Part shown: positions 58,201 to 64,000 of the stretch, one piece after another
How positions within the stretch are numbered: the stretch's first letter is position 1
Layout of the letters: every line of letters begins with the position of its first letter
Origin: Dastarcus helophoroides
Taxonomy: Eukaryota; Arthropoda; Insecta; Coleoptera; Bothrideridae
NCBI GenBank assembly: GCA_028583605.1
Contig: CM053328.1
Location: 4,967,304 to 5,031,303, forward strand
Length of the DNA: 64,000 bases
Direction: 5' to 3'
Notes under the pieces: generated by a model
Seen by the model: the letters and a program-made list of their open reading frames with translations, nothing else
Database searches by the model: none
Told to the model about the DNA's origin: nothing
Program-made: the position numbers and the translations under genes

Positions 58201-59688
58201 AAGTTTGATTTTTTTTTGAAAATCTTAACTTTCTACGAAAATATTCAAATTTTTCGAAATTTCGTCCTTTTTTAAACTTCTGATTTTTTTGAAATCTACA
58301 ATTTGTTTTTTAAATTTCGACTTTAACTGAAAATTTATTTCTCAAATCATGACATTAAAAAGTCGACACTGAAATTTTATATTACTTTGCAAAATTTACA
58401 ATTTTGTTCAAAATTTCCTTATTTTTAAAATGTTTGATTCCTTTCAAAAACTTCAATATTTTTACAAAATGTTGGCTTTTCTTCTCAAAATCGTGTTTTT
58501 TTTTTAAAACTGACATTTTTCAGATTTTTATAAAGTGTTTTCTCAAAATTTGAAGTAAAGAAAATTTCCGTTTCCAAAATTTTAACTTTTCTGAATTTCT
58601 ACTTTTTAAAATATCGACTTTTTTCAGCATTTCGACTCTTCAAAATCTCGGCTTCTTTGAAAATTTCCGAAATTCCTCCAAATTTTAATTTTTTTTTGAA
58701 AGTTTTTGTCCAAATTTGACCTAACCAATATTTCCACTATTTCAAAAATTTTAACTTCCAAATTAGTACTTTTTTAAGAATATTAAAATATTTGCTAATT
58801 TTAACTTTGTTCAGTATTTGGACTTTTCGAATTTGGATTTATTATAGAGAATTTTTCAATTATTTTTAAATCTCGACTTTATTTAAAATTTTGAGTATTT
58901 TTGAAATTTCGTACCAAATATTAACTTTTTAAAAAGTTTGGAGTTTTTTTGAAAATTACGCAATTTTTTCAAATTCTCGAATTATTTGGAAATGTCGGCT
59001 TTCCTAAACTATTGACAATTTTTCAAAAATGTCGATTTTTTATTAAATTCTTATTTTTTCGGTGAAATATTTAGGTTCCTATGAAAGCTGACATTTTTCA
59101 AAAATGTTATCATTTTTTTTAAATGTTGACATTATTTTCGAAAAAATTGATTTTTCTTTAATCTTAACTTTCTGCAAAAATATTGAAATTTTTCTAAATT
59201 TCGTCATTTTTTTTATATTATTTTGCAAATTTGCAATTTTGTTCAAAATTTCCTTATTTTTAAAACGTTTGATTTATTTCGAAAATTTCAATATTTTTTC
59301 AAAATTTCGGCTTTTCTTTTCAAAATCGTGTTTTTTTTGGAAACTGACATTTTTTCAAATTTTTAATTTTTTTAAGTGTTTTCTCAAAATTTGAAGTAAC
59401 GAAAATTTGTTTCCAAAATTTTAACTTTTCTGAATTTCTACTTTTCAAAATATCGACTCTTTTCAGCATTTCGACTCTTCAAAATCTCGACTTCTCTGAA
59501 AACTTCCAAAAGTCCCCAAAATTTTAATTTTTTTTTTAAAGTTTTTTTCAAAATTTGACCTAACCAATATTTCCACTATTTCAAAAATTTTAACTTCCAA
59601 ATTAGTAATTTTTTAAAAATTTTAAAATTTTTGCTAATTTTCACGTTTCTTCAGAATTTAAACTTTTAGAAAATTTGGGTTTATTATA
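55250..59688. repeat. AATT/TCGA minisatellite superarray, T-rich strand up
   Basis: 4.4 kb of the same minisatellite type, inside the presumed intron upstream of the acidic exon. It includes a 496-bp higher-order block, and a second segment (landmark TGACCTAACCAATATTTCCA) repeated near 58.72 and 59.56 kb. No gene. Confidence 0.9.
55680..57720. repeat. 496-bp higher-order repeat, four copies
   Basis: The landmark AAAAAGTTGCCACATTATTT gives GCCAC at 55721, 56267, 56763 and 57259 (spacings 546, 496, 496). Units share AAATGTCGACTCTGAAATTTT and AATCAACATTCCGACTGTTT at fixed offsets. Confidence 0.92.
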
Positions 59689-60298
59689 CAGGGTGAGTCA
59701 CTAAGCGGGAATCGGTCTTTGGTAGGCGTATCGTTCAAAATATCGAAAAATGTTTCGAATAAAAGTTGTTCGAAATAAAGTTCTCCATAACCTAAAATTA
59801 TTGCCAAATATGGCGGCCTTCCGGTTGTACCGGAAATGAACACAACTTTCTTATTTTAAATAGAACACCCTATGTATTTTTACATTTTTGGATTCCTTGT
59901 TAAAAATGAATATGAATTTATTGAGATGACATAGGCCCTTAGTTGAAGCGTTTTCGCGTAATTTAATTTTTTTGGTTAAATTTGACGATTTCGGAGCTTG
60001 ACGGCATTAACGATATTTTCCAAACGCAATGACTCAGAGTTGTGTGGCATACGGTTTTGGATTCAGAAAGAAATGGAGTATTTGTTTACGTCTTTACTGT
60101 TAGCAAAATTTCTTAGATTTCTTCACATCCGTCGACCCAATTCTTCAGTTGTTCAAACATGCATAACCTAATTTTTTCAAATGGAACCACCTATCTTGGA
60201 TTATCTTATCGGATGCGAAATTAAATTACCTTTTTTTTGGTACCAGGTATTGCCACCTCCGTCTAATCATTTTTGAGAAATTTAGAATTTTGTAAATT
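59689..60298 (+). repeat. Left long terminal inverted repeat
   Basis: About 610 bp, roughly 93-95% alike to the inverse of 62212-62822 by eye, with scattered substitutions. It includes a TTGGCAATAATTTTAGGTT-type block and a GGTACCAGGTATTGCCACC block. Confidence 0.88.
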
Positions 60299-60306
60299 GC
60301 AGAAAA

Positions 60307-60962
60307 TGTTTTTCGAACAAGAATTGGTTGATGTGGTTTACACTTTACATTTTTTAAAGAAAATTATTTTTTGAAAACTAGGTCAATTGTTAGAGTAAGG
60401 TAAACACAATGGCCCAAATATTAATTATGAACTAAAATAATTAAAATTCAAAAAAATAAACAATTTTATTAGAGTTTGTAACATGTAGGTATGCCCAAAG
60501 GTTTGTCGACCAGAGATATTCAAATTTAGTGGCATTCTTCAGGTTGTAGCTAACTGGAAGTGCACAATACGAGAAAAAGGAGCGTAGAAAACCAACGGCG
60601 CATGAAGAAAACCAAGTTTCAGTAGTGGCTGCTGGTGTCCAATATCCGCACTTAAGAACCAGAAGAGTAAGTGTGACATTACAAATGAGCCAAAAATCGG
60701 TTTCATGATTGTTGTGTAAGAACAAGTTTCATCCGTATCACACCTAGCTAGTGCAAGAACTCAATCAAGCTGACTAACAATCGATGCAGTTGTGTGAATG
60801 GACGTTACATAATCTGCAAGCACAAAATGACCGTTTCGGACATTGTACTATTTACCGACGAATGTACAAACATTTTTTAAGAACCGCTTCGTGGAAGGAA
60901 ACGATACACCACGGTACTGAAAATCATCATTGGATTTCAGTGCAAAGCATTAAAGAAAGTAA
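60307..60962 (+). pseudogene. Decayed transposase copy, plus strand
   Basis: Starts MFFEQELVDVVYTL, matching the start of the opposing gene (MFSQEELVDMVYALG). After a gap it continues with QYEKKERRKPTAHE, PHLRTRRVSVTLQMSQKSVS, NKFHPY, LVQELNQAD, CEWTLHNLQAQND and ENHHWI. It contains several stops and frameshifts, and the catalytic region is lost. It lies directly inside the left TIR, in the orientation opposite to the better copy. Confidence 0.8.
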
Positions 60963-61033
60963 ATAAACAATAAACAAATCGGTAACAGTAAAATGCAACA
61001 AATATTAAAAAGAATACAAAAACAATTAATTAA

Positions 61034-62082
61034 TTAAATAAAATATTCAACATAACCACCAGCTTTACGATGGCAAATGCGCAGTCTCTGTAGCAAAGAA
61101 TTGTTCACATCCACCAAGACGTTTTCATTGATATTTTGGAAAGCAACACGAACCCAATCCATCATGTCTTCTCGGGTAGTTGGTAGTTCCTGGTACACAA
61201 CTTGCTTAACATGACCCCACAAGAAAAAGTCTGGCTTAGTTAAATCCGGTGATCTTGCGGGCCATGCCACTGGACCTCCTCTTTCTATCCACTTGTTAGG
61301 GAATTGTGTATTGAGGAACTCCCTTACATCCCTTACATAATGTGCCGGTGCCCCATCATGTTGGAGCCACATTTGCCGCACGACAGCAAGAGGCAAATTG
61401 TCTATCATTTCGGGCAATTGATTTTGTAAAAAATGCAAGTAATTGTTGGCATTCAAATGTTCATTGAAGAAGTGTGGTCCGACAACAAATCTTCCTATGA
61501 CACCACCCCAAACATTCAGAGACCACCTGTGCTGATGGTCTAAGGGCCTTATCCAATGAGGATTTTCAGTGTGGTAGTACTGGGAGTTGTGTCTTCCCAC
61601 GAAGCCGTTCTTATGAAATGTACATTCGTCGCTAAATAGTACATTGTCCAAAAAGTCATTTTGTTCTTGTAGTTTTCGTAACGCCCACTCACAAAACTGC
61701 ATTCGGTTGTTGAAATCAGCTTGATTGAGTTCCTGTACTAGCTGGACACGATACGGATGAAACTTATTTTTACGCAAGATTAGTGAAACCGAGGTTTGAC
61801 TTATTTGTAATTCCGTGCTTATTATTCTGGTACTTAAATGCGGATCTTGGACAACAGCAGCCGCTACAAAACTTCATGCGTTGTTGGTTCTCTACGCTCC
61901 TTTTTCTCGTATTTCGTACTACCAGTTCGCTCAAACCTCTCTCTCAATTTAGCGAATGCCGCTGAATTTGGATGTCTCCGATCGGCAAAGCGTTGGGCAT
62001 AAATTCTTGAGGCAAGAAATGGATTTCTGTCAGCACTGCCCAAGGCGTAAACCATATCGACCAATTCTTCTTGAGAAAACAT
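61034..62082 (-). pseudogene. Tc1/mariner-type transposase with one frameshift
   Basis: The N-terminal part 62082-61864 (MFSQEELVDMVYALG, DUF4817-type HTH) runs into a TAG. The rest continues in another frame from the same point (PHLSTRIISTELQISQTSVS) to a stop at 61034. The break is a one-base change in a short T run near 61868-61871. The core keeps all three catalytic Asp residues: LFSDECTF, QHDGAPAHY and SPDL, with 36 residues between the second and third. It is related to the transposase at 35.6 kb but clearly a different family (different TIRs). Without the frameshift the gene would be about 350 residues, the usual length. Confidence 0.85.
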
Positions 62083-62211
62083 TGTCTTTCAGTACTAATA
62101 CCAAGACCTCGCGACAACAATGAGGTAAACTGTCAGTTATTGCCGGACAAACGAGACGAAACAAAACCACGACATCCAGGGCTAACGCAATAATACGATA
62201 TTAATTAAAAT

Positions 62212-62822
62212 TTTTACAAAATTCTAAATTTCTCAAAAATTATTGGACAAAGGTGGCAATACCTGGTACCAAAAATAAGGTAATTTAATTTCGCATCAGA
62301 TAAGATAATCCAAGATAGGTGGTTCCATTTGAAAAAATTAGGTTATGCATGTTTGAACAACTGAAGAATTGGGTCGACGGATGTGAAGAAATCTAAGAAA
62401 TCTTGCTAACAGCAAAGACGTAAACAAATAATCCACTTCTTCCTGAATCTAAAACCGTATGCCACACAACTCTGAGTTATTGCGTTTTGAAAATATCGTC
62501 AATGGCGTCAAGCTCCGAAATCGTCAAATTTAACCAAAAAAAAATAAATTACGCGAAAACGGTTCAACTAAGGGCCTATGTCGTCTTAATAAATTCATAT
62601 TCATTTTTAACAAGGAATCCAAAAATGTAAAAATACATAGGGTGTTCTATTTAAAATAAGAAAGTTGTGTTCATTTCCGGTGCAACCGGAAGGCCGCCAT
62701 ATTTGGCAATAATTTTAGGTTGTGGAGAACTTTATTTCGAACAACTTTTATTCAAAACATTTTTTGATTATTTTGAACGATACGCCTACCAAAGACCGAT
62801 TCCCGCTTAGTGACTCACCCTG
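62212..62822 (-). repeat. Right long terminal inverted repeat
   Basis: Inverse of 59689-60298, ending GTGACTCACCCTG. Between it and the transposase start lies about 130 bp (62083-62211) of GC-richer leader that is absent from the left copy. Confidence 0.88.
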
Positions 62823-62824
62823 TA

Positions 62825-64000
62825 GAGAATTTTTCAATTATTTTTAAATCTCGACTTATTACTTTTTAAAATGTTTGAAGTTGTTTTGAAAATTTCGCCA
62901 TTTTTTCAAATTCTCGAATTATTTGGAAATGTCAGCTTTCCTACACTTTTGACATTTTTTCTAAAAGGTTGATTTTTTATTAAATTCCTATTTTTTGGTG
63001 CAAATTTTAAAGTTCCTATGAATTTTTCAAAAATTTTATTATCATTTTTTTAAAATGCTGACATTATTTTCGAAAAGTTTATTTTTTTTCTCAAAAATCT
63101 TAACTTTCTACGAAAATATTCAAATTTTTCGAAATTTGGTCATTTTCTGAAATTCTGATTATCTTTGAAAATTTAAACTTTCTTTAAAATTTCGACTGTA
63201 ACTGAAAATATAGATTTTTTAAAAATAATAACATTAAAAAATCGACAGTGGAAATTTTAAATTATTTTACAAAATTTCAGTATTTTTGTTGGGAGCTTCG
63301 TGCCTGCCTTACAAAATTTACAATCTTGTTCAAAATTTTGTTACTTTTTAAAATGTTTGATTATTTCGATAATTTCAATATTTTTTTTTGCATTTCGCCT
63401 TTTTTCACAGCTTCGAAGGCATAATGGGGCTGCCCTTTGCGAGTGAAATAAACTTAAAAATACTACAAAAAAAATCGTAATTTTTTTGAAAACTGGCTTT
63501 TTTTCCAAATTTCAATTTTTTTTAAAGTGGTTTCTCAAAATTTGAAGTAACGAAAATTTCTGTTTCCAAAATTTCAACTTTTCTAAATTTCGACTTTTCA
63601 AAATATCGACTTTTTTCAACATTTCGCCTTTTTTTTTTCAAAATGTTGACTTTTATTGAAAACTTCAGTTTCCTAAATTTTATTTTTTTAATTTTTTCTC
63701 AAAATTTGAAATAACCAAATTTTGACTGTTTCCAAAAAATCGAACTTTTCGATAAGTCTGATAAGATTTTAAAAAAAATCGAAATTTTCAGTAAAATGGA
63801 AGTTTGCAAAATAAGTTGAAAATTTTGATAGACGTGAAAATTTTGATGGACGTGAAAATGTCGATGACGTGAAAACTTTGAAAAAGTCGAAATTTAGAAA
63901 AGGACGAACAAAAAGCAGAAAAGATCATAAAACTTTTTAATTTGGATAGAACTTTGTTCTGATTTTGGTTTGAACCCAAAATTTCTACTTTTTCAAAGAT
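62825..64000. repeat. AATT/TCGA minisatellite, T-rich strand up
   Basis: Continuation of the 55.3-59.7 kb array after the transposon insertion. It has short non-array inserts (for example GTTGGGAGCTTCGTGCCTGC near 63290 and AATGGGGCTGCCCTTTGCG near 63423), and the strand bias turns A-rich from about 63770. No gene. Confidence 0.85.

Larger units (their letters stand above)
59689..62822. mobile_element. Tc1/mariner-type element with 610-bp TIRs and two opposed transposase copies
   Basis: Ends CAGGGTGAGTCACTAAGCGG pair over about 610 bp (59689-60298 and 62212-62822), with TA on both sides (59687-59688 and 62823-62824). Inside are a near-complete transposase on the minus strand and a decayed copy of the same gene on the plus strand, head to head. 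The flanks joined at a single TA match a copy of the array without the element at about 58836-58870, confirming the boundaries. Confidence 0.9.

Noticed and set aside
60441..60725. Minus-strand 94-residue ORF
   Set aside because: It is antisense to the decayed plus-strand transposase copy.

Overview
The window looks like nuclear DNA of an insect, probably holometabolous and possibly a beetle (the order is inference). Two conserved insect genes with splice signals are readable: a complete Mettl14 (m6A writer subunit, + strand, four exons) and the first coding exon of the eIF4E-binding protein Thor/4E-BP (- strand). A third gene is represented by an acidic C-terminal exon at 55 kb (- strand). 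Two further isolated exon candidates lie downstream of Mettl14. There is no operon, RBS or other bacterial feature.

Most of the window is repetitive. From 4.4 kb onward, unusual AT-rich minisatellite arrays dominate. They are built from endlessly varied units of the type AAAATTTCGAC / GTCGAAATTTT and occur in both orientations: A-rich strand up at 4.4-12.8 and 16.9-22.6 kb; T-rich strand up at 14.6-16.9, 33-34.5, 40.4-45.1, 47-53.7, 55.3-59.7 and 62.8-64 kb. Locally they have been re-amplified into higher-order repeats of about 253, 477, 496, 708 and 1231 bp. One array holds a perfect 2 x 177 bp palindrome. A 134-bp satellite fills the first 1.4 kb, and a 4.3-kb (CTT/CTC)n polypyrimidine tract occupies 25.5-29.8 kb.

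Transposons are nested into these arrays: a cut-and-paste element with 183-bp TIRs (1.7-4.3 kb, transposase broken by one amber codon); a complete Ty1/copia retrotransposon with two identical 267-bp LTRs, a 5-bp target duplication and a tRNA-iMet-type primer site (5.2-10.3 kb, one frameshift); a Tc1/mariner-type element with about 424-bp TIRs inside Mettl14 intron 2 (ORF open, first catalytic Asp changed to Gly); and a second element of the same class with about 610-bp TIRs and two head-to-head transposase copies (59.7-62.8 kb). Smaller pieces are a hAT-like non-autonomous element with 8-bp TSDs, a dispersed family of short foldback elements, a mariner relic and LINE relics.

Layout: Thor (-) and Mettl14 (+) are divergent and flank the polypyrimidine tract. 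No second Thor exon was found to the left, so if the gene is intact its first intron covers at least the first 24.4 kb of the window, including the satellite and the copia element. Mettl14 intron 2 (5 kb) holds a minisatellite block, a foldback element and a mariner. The gene ending at 54.95 kb is followed upstream (to the right) by 9 kb of array and transposon. In this genome the satellite arrays therefore appear to sit within and between active genes, not only in gene-free heterochromatin.
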